A DNA stretch of 64,000 bases from Rhodanobacter sp. LX-99 (lineage in GTDB: Bacteria > Pseudomonadota > Gammaproteobacteria > Xanthomonadales > Rhodanobacteraceae): contig NZ_JAHFVL010000002.1 in NCBI RefSeq assembly GCF_018599185.1, positions 434,001-498,000 on the forward strand. The letters run 5' to 3'. This document shows positions 46,641-56,744 of the stretch, in pieces. Under the pieces are notes generated by a model. The model ran no database searches. It was not told the DNA's origin and saw nothing but the letters and a program-made list of their open reading frames with translations. A program made the translations under genes and the position numbers. How positions within the stretch are numbered: the first letter of the stretch is position 1; each line of letters begins with the position of its first letter.

Positions 46641-47049
46641 GTACCGGCCGTCGCGGTTGTTGCGGCGAATGCTGATCGTGGCCGCCGCCCTGGCCGTGCT
46701 TGCCGTGGCGCTGAGTGCGCTGGCTGCGTGGCTGAAGCTGCTGCTCGTGACAACCGTGTCGCTGGCGACCTGGCATGCGCTTCGCCGCCTGGCCACGAAC
46801 CCGATCGCGGCAGCCGGCTGGAGCGCCGACGATGCCTGGACGCTGCGCCTGACCGACCACGAGGACGTGCCGGCCACGCTGGCCTCGTTCCGGGTGCTTG
46901 GCGCGTTCGTGCTGCTGCGCCTGCAGACGGCGGAGCGTGGCGTGCAGGTGCTGCTGCTGGGGCCGGACAACAGCGACGCGGACATCCGCCGGCGCCTGCG
47001 CATGCGCCTGGCCACGATCCAGCCGGGCGAAGCCGTGCCGCGCCTGTGA
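46612..47049 (+). CDS. CptA/YgfX-like membrane protein
   Basis: A 145-residue protein with two N-terminal membrane segments (about 20-58) and a cytoplasmic beta-rich part. It is the usual partner of sdhE (ygfX next to ygfY in E. coli, also described as toxin CptA and antitoxin CptB). The toxin reading for E. coli is debated. The overlap with sdhE shows coupled expression. Confidence 0.7.
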   Translation: MTSAPAIGFEYRPSRLLRRMLIVAAALAVLAVALSALAAWLKLLLVTTVSLATWHALRRLATNPIAAAGWSADDAWTLRLTDHEDVPATLASFRVLGAFVLLRLQTAERGVQVLLLGPDNSDADIRRRLRMRLATIQPGEAVPRL

Positions 47050-47147
47050 CCGGCCGGCAACTTCGCCGACGCAGCGCGGTCTGAGCGAATACCTGATAAT
47101 GGACGACCGGGCGGCCCGCCCTGCGATCCCCGACAAGCGACCCGCCC

Positions 47148-48389
47148 ATGTTTCGACCGCTCGAACTCTTCATCGGCTTGCGCTACACCCGCGCCAAGCG
47201 GCGCAACCAGTTCATCTCGTTCATCTCCACCGTTTCGATCGTGTGCATCGCGATCAGCGTGATCGCGCTGATCACGGTGATGTCGGTGATGAACGGCTTC
47301 GACTACCAGATGCGTTCGCGCATCCTCGGCGCGATCTCGCACGCCACCGTATCCGGCATCGGCGAGAGCGTGCAGGACTGGCCGCGCGCGCTGCAGATCG
47401 CCGAGGCCAACCCGCACGTGCTGGGCGCCGCGCCGTACGTGGAGAGCGAGGCGATGCTGCTGGCGCGGCGCTCCAGCGGCGCGCTGGTGCGCGGCGTCGA
47501 GCCGGCGCAGGAACCGAAGGTCGTCGACATCGACAAGCACATGCTCGAAGGCAAGCTCAGCGAGCTGACCCCGGGCAGCTGGAACATCGTGCTGGGCCGC
47601 GAGCTGGCGATGACGCTCGGCGTGACGGTCGGCGACCGCGTCACCATGGCGGTGCAGCAGCTGCGCGCCACGCCGATGGGCAGCGTGCCGCGGATGCGCA
47701 GCTTCCACGTGGTGGGTACGTTCGAGCTGGGCATGGAGCAGTTCGACTCCGGCCTGGCCCTGGTCAACATGAGCGACGCCGAGAAACTCAACGACTTGAG
47801 CGGCCCGACCGGCATCCGCCTCAAGCTCGACGACCTGTTCAACGCCCGTCCGGTCGCGCGCGAACTGGCCGACCAGCTCGGCCAGGTCTACCGGGTGCAG
47901 ACCTGGATGGACACCAACGCGAACCTGTTCGCCGCGCTGTCGATGGAGAAGATGGTGATGTTCATCATCCTGTCGCTGATCATCCTGGTCGCGGTGATCA
48001 ACCTGATCTCGATGCTGATGATGCTGGTCACCGACAAGCAGGCCGACATCGCGATCCTGCGCACGCTCGGCGCCACCCCGCGCAGCATCATGGGCATGTT
48101 CATGGTGCAGGGCGTGCTGGTGGGCTTCGTGGGCATCGGCTTCGGCGTGGGCTTCGGCTCGCTGCTGTCGTGGAAGCTGCCCGGCATCATCAAGTGGATC
48201 GAGCACACCTTCCACGTCACCTTCCTGTCGCCGGACGTCTACTACATCAGCGAGGTGCCGAGCCGGCTGGACTGGCACGACGTGGGCTGGACCGCGCTGC
48301 TGACCTTCGCGTTCTCGCTGCTGGCCACCCTCTATCCCGCGTGGCGCGCCTCGCGCACGCAGCCGGCGCAGGCGCTGCGCTATGAATAA
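47148..48389 (+). CDS. lolC: Lipoprotein-releasing ABC permease
   Basis: A permease of the LolCDE complex that extracts lipoproteins from the inner membrane for transfer to LolA. The 413 residues have an N-terminal segment after [15 protein letters not shown], a large periplasmic MacB-like domain and three C-terminal FtsX-type segments ([20 protein letters not shown]). No second permease (LolE) follows, so the complex may use this one twice (LolF type) or LolE is elsewhere. Confidence 0.93.
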   Translation: MFRPLELFIGLRYTRAKRRNQFISFISTVSIVCIAISVIALITVMSVMNGFDYQMRSRILGAISHATVSGIGESVQDWPRALQIAEANPHVLGAAPYVESEAMLLARRSSGALVRGVEPAQEPKVVDIDKHMLEGKLSELTPGSWNIVLGRELAMTLGVTVGDRVTMAVQQLRATPMGSVPRMRSFHVVGTFELGMEQFDSGLALVNMSDAEKLNDLSGPTGIRLKLDDLFNARPVARELADQLGQVYRVQTWMDTNANLFAALSMEKMVMFIILSLIILVAVINLISMLMMLVTDKQADIAILRTLGATPRSIMGMFMVQGVLVGFVGIGFGVGFGSLLSWKLPGIIKWIEHTFHVTFLSPDVYYISEVPSRLDWHDVGWTALLTFAFSLLATLYPAWRASRTQPAQALRYE

Positions 48390-48396
48390 GGCCGTC

Positions 48397-49095
48397 ATGA
48401 ATTCCACGACCGAACACGTGCTGCGTGCCAGCCACGTCGCCAAGACCTACGACGAAGGCGGGCTGCGCACCGAAGTGCTGAGCGACGTCAGCTTCACCCT
48501 GAAGCGCGGCGAGACGATGGCGATCGTCGGCGCCTCCGGCTCGGGCAAGAGCACCTTGCTGCACATCATCGGCGGGCTCGACACGCTGACCGCCGGCGAA
48601 GTGGAAGCCGATGGCCGCGTGCTGTCGAAGCTGTCCGACGCCGAGCGCGGCCGCGTGCGCAACCGCTCGCTCGGCTTCATCTACCAGTTCCACCACCTGC
48701 TGCCCGAGTTCACCGCGCTGGAGAACGTGTGCATGCCGCTGCTGATCCGCGGCACCGCGATCGCCGAGGCGCAGAAGCGGGCCATGGCCTTGCTGGAACG
48801 GGTCGGCCTGGGCGGGCGCACGCACCATAAGCCGTCCGAGCTGTCCGGCGGCGAACGCCAGCGCTGCGCGGTGGCGCGCGCGCTGGTGACCAAGCCGGCC
48901 TGCGTGCTCGGCGACGAGCCCACCGGCAACCTCGACGAAGGCAATGCCGCGCAGGTCTATGCGCTGATGCTGGAACTCAACCGCGAGATCGGCACCAGCT
49001 TCGTGCTGGTCACCCACGATCCGCACCTGGCGGCGAAGATGGACCGCACCCTGGTGCTGCACAACGGCGTGCTGCAGGAAAGCCCGAAAGCCTGA
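48397..49095 (+). CDS. lolD: Lipoprotein-releasing ABC ATPase
   Basis: The ATPase of the Lol exporter: 232 residues with Walker [11 protein letters not shown], signature LSGGERQR and Walker [14 protein letters not shown]. The start at 48397 has AAGG 6 nt upstream. An earlier ATG at 48382 overlaps the lolC stop and is possible. Confidence 0.94.
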   Translation: MNSTTEHVLRASHVAKTYDEGGLRTEVLSDVSFTLKRGETMAIVGASGSGKSTLLHIIGGLDTLTAGEVEADGRVLSKLSDAERGRVRNRSLGFIYQFHHLLPEFTALENVCMPLLIRGTAIAEAQKRAMALLERVGLGGRTHHKPSELSGGERQRCAVARALVTKPACVLGDEPTGNLDEGNAAQVYALMLELNREIGTSFVLVTHDPHLAAKMDRTLVLHNGVLQESPKA

Positions 49096-49234
49096 CGCTC
49101 TGGCTCCTTCCCCCGCAGCGTCGGGGGAGAGAGACGACCCCGTGCTTTCAGGCGGGCGCCTACACGCTTTTCGTCTTCATCGCTGCAGCCATCACGCTAG
49201 GCTCGGACTCTTCCAGGATGGAATGAGGCACGAC

Positions 49235-51535
49235 ATGGCGCGACTGGGGGCGATCACGGCGGCGTCGGCCTTGCTGGCCGGCGTGCTGCTGGTGCAGTGG
49301 TTGCCGCAGTTGCCGCCGCACTGGATCGTGGCCCTGTTGCTGCTGGCGGCCGCGTTGCTGGCCTGGCGTTGTCCGCGCTGGCGCTGGCTGGCCTGGCTGC
49401 TGTTCGGCATCGCGTGGGCGGCGTGGCGCGGCGGCGTGGCGATGGACGCGCGGTTGCCGCGGGCGCTGGAAGGGCGCGATTTCGTGGTCGTCGGCACGAT
49501 CGCCGACCTGGCGCTGGCGCACCCGGATGCCAGCCGCTTCACGCTGCAGGTGCAGCAAGCCACGCTGGACGGCCGGCCGGTCGCGCTGCGCGGTCGCGTC
49601 ACGGTGGCCTGGTACGACGGTGCGCCGCCGCTGCGCTCGTGTTCGCGCTGGCGCCTGTCGTTACGGTTGAAGCGGCCGCGAGGGTTGCTCGATCCGGGCG
49701 GTGCCGATAGCGAACGTTCGGCGCTGGAGCGCGGCATCGTCGCCACCGGCTACGTGCGCGACGATCCCGACAACGCGCCGCTGGCCGGCGCGCGCTGGTG
49801 CGTCGACGGAGTGCGCGACGCGGTGGCCCGCGGCATCGCGGCGCGCGTGCGCGACCGGCATGACGCGGCCCTGCTGCAGGCGTTCACGGTCGGCGACACG
49901 CGCGGGCTGCAGCAGCGAGACTGGGCGGTGGCGCGCGCGAACGGCGTGTCGCACCTGATCGCGATCTCCGGCTTCCACGTCGGCGTGGCGGCGGTGTTCG
50001 GCGTGTGGCTGGCGTGGCTGGCCTACGCGTTGTGGCCGCGGCTGGGGCTGTGCTTGCCGCGGCCGCAGGCGCAGGCCGCGGCGGCGCTGCTGGTGGCTGC
50101 GACGTACAGCGCGCTGGCCGGCTTCGGCCTGCCCACGGTGCGCACCCTGCTGATGATCGCGGTGGTGGCGCTGGCGCGCTGCAGCCGTCGCGGCAGCAGC
50201 GGCGCGCACTCGCTGGCGCTGGCGATGATCGCGATCCTGCTGGCCGATCCGCTGGCGGTGCTGGCGGCAGGTTTCTGGCTGTCGTTCGTCGGCGTGGCGT
50301 TCCTGATGCTGTGCCTGCAATCGCGCGGCCGCGGCCTGCGCGCGTTCCTGCACGAGCTGTCGGCCGGCCAGTTGGTGATGACGGTGGCGCTGCTGCCGCT
50401 GACCTTGTGGTTCTTCGGCCAGGCTTCGCTGGTGGGCGCGTTGTCGAACCTGATCGCGGTGCCCGTGGTCAGCTTCATGATCGTGCCGTGCGCCTTGCTC
50501 GGCATGCTGTTGCTGGGTTTGTGCCCGCCGCTGGCCGCGCCGGTGCTGTGGCTGGCCGCGCGGACCGCGCATGCGCAATGGTGGCTGCTGGAACAGATGG
50601 CGACGTGGCCCGGTGCGCACTGGTATCTGCCCGCGGTGCAGGCGCATGCGCTGCTGCTGGCCGTGCTCGGCGCGCTGTGGCTGTTCCTGCCGCGCGGCGT
50701 GCCGCTGCGCGGGCTCGGCCTGCTGCTGTTCCTGCCGCTGCTGTGGCCGCCGTTGCCGCGGCCGGCGGAGGGCGCCTTCCAGGTGTGGGTGCTGGACGTG
50801 GGGCAGGGCTTGTCGGTGCTGCTGCGCACCCGTGATCACGTGCTGGTCTATGACGCAGGCGCGCGTTACCCGTCCGGCTTCGACCTGGGCGAGGCGGTGG
50901 TGTTGCCGTCGGTTCACGCGCTGGGCATCGGTCGGTTGGACATGCTGATGATCAGCCATGGCGACAACGACCATGCCGGCGGAGCCGAGGCGGTCGCCGA
51001 CGCCTTCCCGCAGGCGCAGCGCTATGCCGGCGAGCCGTCGCGGATGCGCGTGCCGATGCAGCAATGCGTGGCCGGGCAGGCGTGGCAATGGGATGGCGTG
51101 CGTTTTCGCGTGCTGAACCCGGCCCGTGGTGCGGGCGACCGCGACAACGACAGTTCCTGCGTGCTGCTGGTCGAGGGGCGCGGCGGGCGTCTGCTGCTGA
51201 CCGGCGACATCAGTTCGAAGGTGGAGCCGCAGGTGGCGGCGGCGCTCGGTCCCGGGCCGCCACCGGTCATGCTGGTACCGCACCACGGCAGCAAGACCTC
51301 GTCCAGCGCCGCCTTCATCGCCGCCGTGCGGCCGCGGTTGGCCGTGGTGTCGGCGGGCTGGCGCAACCGCTTCGGCCACCCGAAGCCGGAGGTGCTGGCG
51401 CGCTACGCCGCTGCCCACGTGCCGGTGTTCGATACGGCCCGGCAGGGCGCGATCCCGCTGGATTTCCCCGCCGATGCGCCGCCGCGGCGCGAACCGGGCT
51501 GGCGCCGGCGGCAGGCGCGCTATTGGCGTGAGTGA
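49235..51535 (+). CDS. comEC: DNA uptake channel protein ComEC/Rec2
   Basis: The inner-membrane channel for single-stranded DNA in natural transformation. The 766 residues comprise N-terminal membrane segments and an OB-like region, then the competence domain with many segments (SHLIAISGFHVG is the family signature). A C-terminal metallo-beta-lactamase domain follows (DVGQGLSVLL, SHGDNDHAGG, LLTGDI, PHHGSKTSS). GAGG precedes the ATG at 49235. Confidence 0.94.
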   Translation: MARLGAITAASALLAGVLLVQWLPQLPPHWIVALLLLAAALLAWRCPRWRWLAWLLFGIAWAAWRGGVAMDARLPRALEGRDFVVVGTIADLALAHPDASRFTLQVQQATLDGRPVALRGRVTVAWYDGAPPLRSCSRWRLSLRLKRPRGLLDPGGADSERSALERGIVATGYVRDDPDNAPLAGARWCVDGVRDAVARGIAARVRDRHDAALLQAFTVGDTRGLQQRDWAVARANGVSHLIAISGFHVGVAAVFGVWLAWLAYALWPRLGLCLPRPQAQAAAALLVAATYSALAGFGLPTVRTLLMIAVVALARCSRRGSSGAHSLALAMIAILLADPLAVLAAGFWLSFVGVAFLMLCLQSRGRGLRAFLHELSAGQLVMTVALLPLTLWFFGQASLVGALSNLIAVPVVSFMIVPCALLGMLLLGLCPPLAAPVLWLAARTAHAQWWLLEQMATWPGAHWYLPAVQAHALLLAVLGALWLFLPRGVPLRGLGLLLFLPLLWPPLPRPAEGAFQVWVLDVGQGLSVLLRTRDHVLVYDAGARYPSGFDLGEAVVLPSVHALGIGRLDMLMISHGDNDHAGGAEAVADAFPQAQRYAGEPSRMRVPMQQCVAGQAWQWDGVRFRVLNPARGAGDRDNDSSCVLLVEGRGGRLLLTGDISSKVEPQVAAALGPGPPPVMLVPHHGSKTSSSAAFIAAVRPRLAVVSAGWRNRFGHPKPEVLARYAAAHVPVFDTARQGAIPLDFPADAPPRREPGWRRRQARYWRE

Positions 51536-51630
51536 CGGGTCAGGCGGGGAATGCCACGCATGCCGCAGTACAGCGGGGCGAGACTGCTATCATGCGCGCT
51601 TCCTGTCAGGTCGTGCGTTGGGGTCGAAAA

Positions 51631-52299
51631 GTGCTGGAAATTCTGTTGGCTGGCGGTTGGGCGCTGGCGCCCATCCTGATCTGTTCGGCGGTGGCCTTGG
51701 CGATCGTGCTGGAGCGCTGCTGGACCCTGCGCCGCAAATCGGTGCTGCCGCCGGGCCTGGGCGATGAAGTGCGCCAGTGGGCGCGTTCCGGCCAGCTCGA
51801 TCCGAAACATCTCGACACGCTGGCCAGCGGTTCGCCGCTGGGCGAGCTGCTGGCAGCCGCGCTGGCCGTGCGCCGGCAGCCGCGCGAACTGATCAAGGAG
51901 CGCATCGAGGACACTGGCCGGCACGTCATCCACCGGATGGAACGCTACCTCAACACGCTGGGCACGATCGCGCTGATCGGCCCGTTGCTGGGCCTGTTCG
52001 GTACCGTGATCGGCCTGATCCGCATGTTCATGGAAGTGATGGCCGGCGGCATCGGCGATCCGGCGAAGATGGCCGGCGGCATCGGCGAGGCGCTGATCTG
52101 CACCGCGGCGGGCCTGACCGTGGCCATCCCGGCGTATGTGCTGCACCGCTACTTCCGCTCGCGCGTGGCCGGCTACTGCGTGGAGATGGAAAAGCAGGCG
52201 ACGGCGCTGCTCGACGACCTGACCCTGGCCGCTGCTCCGGTGGCGGCACCCGTACGGCCGCGCCGCGCGCCGGTACCGACCGCGCCGAGCGCAGGCTGA
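51631..52299 (+). CDS. exbB: ExbB/TolQ-family proton channel protein
   Basis: A proton-channel subunit that energises outer-membrane processes with ExbD. It has three membrane segments, the LEILLAGGWALAPILICS opening and the conserved GLLGTV-type motif (GPLLGLFGTVIGLIRMF). The GTG at 51631 gives the typical N-terminus (222 residues); ATG at 51592 is an alternative. It is followed by exbD, msbA and lpxK, so lipid A export is the likely context. Confidence 0.88.
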   Translation: MLEILLAGGWALAPILICSAVALAIVLERCWTLRRKSVLPPGLGDEVRQWARSGQLDPKHLDTLASGSPLGELLAAALAVRRQPRELIKERIEDTGRHVIHRMERYLNTLGTIALIGPLLGLFGTVIGLIRMFMEVMAGGIGDPAKMAGGIGEALICTAAGLTVAIPAYVLHRYFRSRVAGYCVEMEKQATALLDDLTLAAAPVAAPVRPRRAPVPTAPSAG

Positions 52300-52308
52300 G
52301 GCGCACCG

Positions 52309-52740
52309 ATGCGTATCGGCAACGACCGCCGCGGCGACGACTTCGAGATCAACGTGATCCCGTTGATCGACGTGCTGCTGACCCTGCTGATGTTCTTCGT
52401 GCTGACCAGCACGTTCATCCAGCACTCGCGTCTGCAGATCACCCTGCCGCAGGCGAGCACGCAGGACCGCGACATGAACGCCCCGGCGCTGACCGTGATG
52501 ATCGACCATGACGGCCGTTTCTACGTCGGCAGCGACGAGGTGATGGGCGAGGGCATCGAGGCGCTGAAGCAGACCATCGCGCGCAATGCGGGCGACGACC
52601 GCGAGCGCCCGGTGACGATCCGCGCCGACGCGATGACGCCAAACCAGAACGTGGTCACCGCGATGGACGCGCTGGGCCAGCTCGGCTTCACCCGGCTGTC
52701 GATCGCCACCACGCCGAGCAAGCCGGGCGCAGGCAAATGA
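52309..52740 (+). CDS. exbD: ExbD/TolR-family protein
   Basis: The partner of ExbB: 143 residues, one membrane segment with the proton-carrying Asp in INVIPLIDVLLTLLMFF, then a periplasmic domain. Its stop overlaps the msbA start (ATGA). Confidence 0.93.
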   Translation: MRIGNDRRGDDFEINVIPLIDVLLTLLMFFVLTSTFIQHSRLQITLPQASTQDRDMNAPALTVMIDHDGRFYVGSDEVMGEGIEALKQTIARNAGDDRERPVTIRADAMTPNQNVVTAMDALGQLGFTRLSIATTPSKPGAGK

Positions 52741-54521
52741 GCGGCAGGAAAATCGCCGTATGGGACGTGCAGACCTGGCGCGTCTACAAGCGGCTGCTGG
52801 GGTATACGAAGCGCTACTGGCTGGTGGGCCTGATTGCGCTGATCGGCATGGTCCTGGACGGCGGCGCGCTCGCGGCCTTCACCCAGAAGCTGAAGCCGAT
52901 GATCGATGACCTGTTCGCGAAGAAGGATGCCTACCTGATCTTCTGGATGCCGATCTGGATCATGGGGATCTTCGCGGTACGCGGCGTCGGCACCTTCGTC
53001 AGCAGCTACGGCATTTCCTACATCGGCCGCAACGTCGTGCAGTCGATCCAGTCCGATGTCTTCGCCGCCTACCTGAGGTTGCCGGCGGCATTCTTCGGCA
53101 ACGAGCCGTCGGGCCAGCAGATTTCCCGCGTCACCTACACCAGCGAACAAGTGGCCTCGGCGTCCACCGACGCGGTGAAGATCGCGGTGACCGAAGGCGT
53201 CACCGTGATCGGCATGCTGTATGTCATGTTGAGCAACAGCGCCTACCTCTCGCTGGCGCTGCTGGTGATGGTGCCGGCGATCGGGCTGATCGCCACCCTG
53301 GTGAGCCGGCGTTACCGGCTGATCAGCCGGCGCATCCAGAGCATGATGGGCTCGATCACCGGCGCGGTGGACGAATCGGTCAATGCGCACCGCGAAGTGC
53401 GCATCTATGGCGGCCAGCAGCACGAGGCCGCGCGCTTCAGCGAGGTTACCCACCGCGCCCGTCGGCTCAACCTGAAGATCGCCGCCACCAACGCCAGCGC
53501 CAGCACGTCGATCCAGACCGTGGCCGCGCTGGCCCTGGCCGTGTTGGTGTTCCTGGCGACACGGCCGGACGTGATCACCAACATTTCGCCGGGCGTGTTC
53601 GTCACCGTGCTGACCGCGATGGGCGCGCTGATGCCGTCGCTGAAACGGCTTGCGAACGTGCAGGCGAACATCCAGCGCGGCGTGTCCGCCGCGGAGGATC
53701 TGTTCGAGGTCATGGACATGCCGCCGGAGACCGATACGGGCCACCGGGAAATCGTGCGGACGCGTGGCGACATCCGTTTCGAAAATATCCGCATGACCTA
53801 TCCGCGCGGCGAGTTCGAGGCCCTGCGCGGCGTGGACCTGCATTGCGCCCCCGGCACGGTGACCGCCCTGGTCGGCCGCTCCGGCAGCGGCAAGAGCAGC
53901 CTGGTCAGCCTGCTGCCGCGCTTCTATGCGCCCAGCGCCGGACGCATCGTGCTGGACGGCGAGAATTACGAAGACTACACGCTGGCTTCGCTGCGCCGGC
54001 AGATCGCCTGGGTCGGGCAAAGCGTGGTGCTGTTCGACGACACCGTGGCCAACAACATCGCCTACGGCGAACTGGCCGGTGCCAGCGAAGCGGACATCGT
54101 GGCCGCGGCCGAGGCGGCGAACGCGATGGAATTCATCGCGCGCCTGCCGCAGGGCATCCACACGCCGATCGGGCAGAGCGGCAACACGCTTTCCGGCGGC
54201 CAGCGCCAGCGCATCGCGATCGCCCGCGCGATTCTCAAGAATGCGCCGATCCTGGTGCTGGACGAGGCGACCAGCGCGCTCGACACCGAATCGGAGCAGC
54301 TGATCCAGCAGGCACTGCAGCGCCTGATGCGCGACCGCACCACCCTGGTGATCGCCCATCGCCTGTCCACCGTCGAGGGTGCCGGGCAGATCGCCGTGAT
54401 GGACCAGGGCCGCATCATCGAGCGTGGCACGCACGCCGAACTGATCGCGCTGGGCGGGCAGTACGCCGCGCTGCACCGGATGCAGTTCCACGACCACGCC
54501 GCCGGCCCCGGCAGCGACTGA
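52737..54521 (+). CDS. msbA: Lipid A export ABC transporter MsbA
   Basis: An ABC exporter flipping lipid A-core across the inner membrane. The 594 residues have six membrane segments, then an ATPase with Walker A GRSGSGKSSL, signature LSGGQRQR and Walker B ILVLDEATSALD. Order exbB-exbD-msbA-lpxK is conserved in related bacteria. Confidence 0.95.
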   Translation: MSGRKIAVWDVQTWRVYKRLLGYTKRYWLVGLIALIGMVLDGGALAAFTQKLKPMIDDLFAKKDAYLIFWMPIWIMGIFAVRGVGTFVSSYGISYIGRNVVQSIQSDVFAAYLRLPAAFFGNEPSGQQISRVTYTSEQVASASTDAVKIAVTEGVTVIGMLYVMLSNSAYLSLALLVMVPAIGLIATLVSRRYRLISRRIQSMMGSITGAVDESVNAHREVRIYGGQQHEAARFSEVTHRARRLNLKIAATNASASTSIQTVAALALAVLVFLATRPDVITNISPGVFVTVLTAMGALMPSLKRLANVQANIQRGVSAAEDLFEVMDMPPETDTGHREIVRTRGDIRFENIRMTYPRGEFEALRGVDLHCAPGTVTALVGRSGSGKSSLVSLLPRFYAPSAGRIVLDGENYEDYTLASLRRQIAWVGQSVVLFDDTVANNIAYGELAGASEADIVAAAEAANAMEFIARLPQGIHTPIGQSGNTLSGGQRQRIAIARAILKNAPILVLDEATSALDTESEQLIQQALQRLMRDRTTLVIAHRLSTVEGAGQIAVMDQGRIIERGTHAELIALGGQYAALHRMQFHDHAAGPGSD

Positions 54522-54530
54522 GGATCGTCC

Positions 54531-55532
54531 ATGGCGCTGATCGACACGCTCGAATCAGCCTGGTACGGCAACGGCCGGGTTCCGTGGTGGGCGCCGCCGC
54601 TGGCGGCGCTGTACGGCGGCGCGACCCGGCTGCGCCGCGGCCTGTTCCGGATCGGCGGGCTGCGCAGCGTGCGCCTGCCGGCGCCGGTCGTGGTGATCGG
54701 CAACCTCAGTGTCGGCGGCACCGGCAAGACGCCGTTGACGATCGCCGTGGCCGCCGCCTTGCGTGCGCGCGGTTACCGGCCCGGCGTGGTCAGCCGCGGC
54801 TACGGCGGCAGCCAGCGTGAAGCGCTGTTGCTCGGCGAAGCGCCGGACCCGGCGCAGGTCGGCGACGAACCCTGCCTGATCCGCGCCAGCGGCGTGCCGG
54901 TGGCGGTGGGGCGCGATCGTCCGGCGGCGGCGCAACTGCTGCTGGACGCCGGCTGCGACGTGCTGATCGCCGACGACGGCCTGCAGCACTACCGCCTGGC
55001 ACGCGACGTGGAAATCTGCGTGATCGACGGCGTGCGCCGCTTCGGCAACCGCCGGCTGCTGCCGGCCGGGCCGTTGCGCGAACCGCTGGGCCGGCTGCAG
55101 CGCGTCGACCTGCGCGTCTGCAACGGCGGCGTGGCCGAGGCAGGCGAATACCCGATGCAGCTGCGCGGCGGCGACGCGATCGCACTGGACGACGGCCGCA
55201 TGCAGGCGCTGGCCAGCTTCGGCGGCCGGCGCGTCCACGCGGTGGCGGCGATCGGCAACCCGCAGCGTTTCTTCGACAGCCTGCGTGCCGCCGGCGTCGA
55301 GGTGATCGAGCATGCTTTCGCCGACCACCACGGTTTCGTTCCGGCGGACCTGGATTTCGCCGATGGCCTGCCGCTGCTGATGACCGACAAGGACGCGGTC
55401 AAATGCCGGCGTTTCGCGCGGCCGCAATGGTGGCGGGTGCCGGTGCAGGCGGACCTGCCGCAAGCGTTTTACGGGGCGCTGGTCGAGCGCCTGGAAGGCC
55501 TGCGCCGGGAAACGAGTTCGCCCGCCACGTAG
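54531..55532 (+). CDS. lpxK: Tetraacyldisaccharide 4'-kinase
   Basis: Phosphorylates the lipid A disaccharide precursor. The 333 residues contain the P-loop [20 protein letters not shown] and [14 protein letters not shown]. Its 3' end overlaps the convergent hutI gene by 64 bp. Confidence 0.96.
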   Translation: MALIDTLESAWYGNGRVPWWAPPLAALYGGATRLRRGLFRIGGLRSVRLPAPVVVIGNLSVGGTGKTPLTIAVAAALRARGYRPGVVSRGYGGSQREALLLGEAPDPAQVGDEPCLIRASGVPVAVGRDRPAAAQLLLDAGCDVLIADDGLQHYRLARDVEICVIDGVRRFGNRRLLPAGPLREPLGRLQRVDLRVCNGGVAEAGEYPMQLRGGDAIALDDGRMQALASFGGRRVHAVAAIGNPQRFFDSLRAAGVEVIEHAFADHHGFVPADLDFADGLPLLMTDKDAVKCRRFARPQWWRVPVQADLPQAFYGALVERLEGLRRETSSPAT

Positions 55533-56731
55533 ACCGTGCGAGCCAGGCTGCCACCGATCCAGTAGCACAGCTCGGCCGGCTGGCGCGCGTTCCACACCAC
55601 CAGGTCGGCGCGCTGGCCGACCGCCAGCGTGCCGCGGTCGCCAAGGCCCAGTGCACGCGCGGCATTCACGGTAACTCCGCGCAGCGCCTCCTCCGGCGTC
55701 AGCCGGAACAGGGTGCAGGCCATGCCGGCGGCCAGCCGCAGCGACAGCAGCGGCGAGGTGCCGGGATTGCAGTCGGTGGCGATGGCGATCGGCACGTGGT
55801 GTTCGCGCAATGCCGCGACCGGCGGCAGCTGCGTCTCGCGCAGCGCGTAGAACGCACCGGGCAGCAGTACCGCGACAGTGCCGGCGGCGGCCATCGCCGC
55901 GATGCCGGATTCGCCGAGGTGTTCCAGATGGTCGGCGGAAAGGCCGCCGTACTCGGCGACCAGTGCGGCGCCGCCGAGATCGGACAACTGCTCGGCGTGC
56001 AGCTTCACCGGCAGGCCGAGCTGTCTTGCGCGTTCGAACACGCGGCGGGTTTCCTCGCGGCTGAAGCCGATGCCTTCGCAGAACGCATCGACCGCATCGA
56101 CGAGTTTTTCGGCGGCAAGCGCGGGCAGCATCTCGTCGCAGACCAGCACCACATAGTCGTCGCGTCGGTCCCGGTATTCCGGCGAAAGCGCATGCAGGCC
56201 GAGGAAGCTGGTGCGCACGCTGATGCCCAGCTCGCGGCCGAGCCGTCGCGCCACGCGCAGCATGCGGCGTTCGCTGTCGAGGTCCAGCCCGTAGCCGGAC
56301 TTGATCTCCAGCGTGGTCACGCCGTCGGCCAGCAACGCGCGGGCGCGCGGCAGCGATTGCGCGAGCAACTGCTCCTCGCTGGCGGCGCGGGTGGCATTGA
56401 CGCTGGAGACGATGCCGCCGCCGGCGCGGGCGATCTCCTCGTAGCTGGCGCCGTTGAGGCGCAGCTCGAATTCGTGGGCACGGTCGCCGCCGAACACCAG
56501 ATGGGTGTGGCAGTCGACCAGCCCCGGCGTGACCAGGGCGCCATCCAGCGATTCCACCGTGACGGCGAGTGCGCCCGGTGCGTCCGGCAGGTCGTCCTGC
56601 CGACCGACCCAGGCGATGCGGCCATGGTGCAGCGCGATCGCGCCGTGCTCGATCAGGCCATAAGGCTCGTCGCCGGCAAACGTGGCGAGGTTGGCGTTCA
56701 GCAGCAGGCGGTCCCAGCGGGGTTCGGTCAT
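55469..56731 (-). CDS. hutI: Imidazolonepropionase
   Basis: The third step of histidine degradation, opening imidazolonepropionate to formiminoglutamate. The 420-residue amidohydrolase has metal motif [11 protein letters not shown], family regions [12 protein letters not shown] and [12 protein letters not shown], and the NPGTSPLLS block. The C-terminal tail overlaps the lpxK end. It starts 13 nt after clcA and is probably co-transcribed. Confidence 0.95.
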   Translation of the reverse strand: MTEPRWDRLLLNANLATFAGDEPYGLIEHGAIALHHGRIAWVGRQDDLPDAPGALAVTVESLDGALVTPGLVDCHTHLVFGGDRAHEFELRLNGASYEEIARAGGGIVSSVNATRAASEEQLLAQSLPRARALLADGVTTLEIKSGYGLDLDSERRMLRVARRLGRELGISVRTSFLGLHALSPEYRDRRDDYVVLVCDEMLPALAAEKLVDAVDAFCEGIGFSREETRRVFERARQLGLPVKLHAEQLSDLGGAALVAEYGGLSADHLEHLGESGIAAMAAAGTVAVLLPGAFYALRETQLPPVAALREHHVPIAIATDCNPGTSPLLSLRLAAGMACTLFRLTPEEALRGVTVNAARALGLGDRGTLAVGQRADLVVWNARQPAELCYWIGGSLARTVYVAGELVSRRRPSRRSTSAP

Positions 56732-56744
56732 GGTTGTCGCTCCG

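Noticed and set aside
49109..49128. Hairpin after lolD as a terminator
   Set aside because: The stem TCCCCCG/CGGGGGA is real, but no T-run follows and its loop and position give no firm support for termination.
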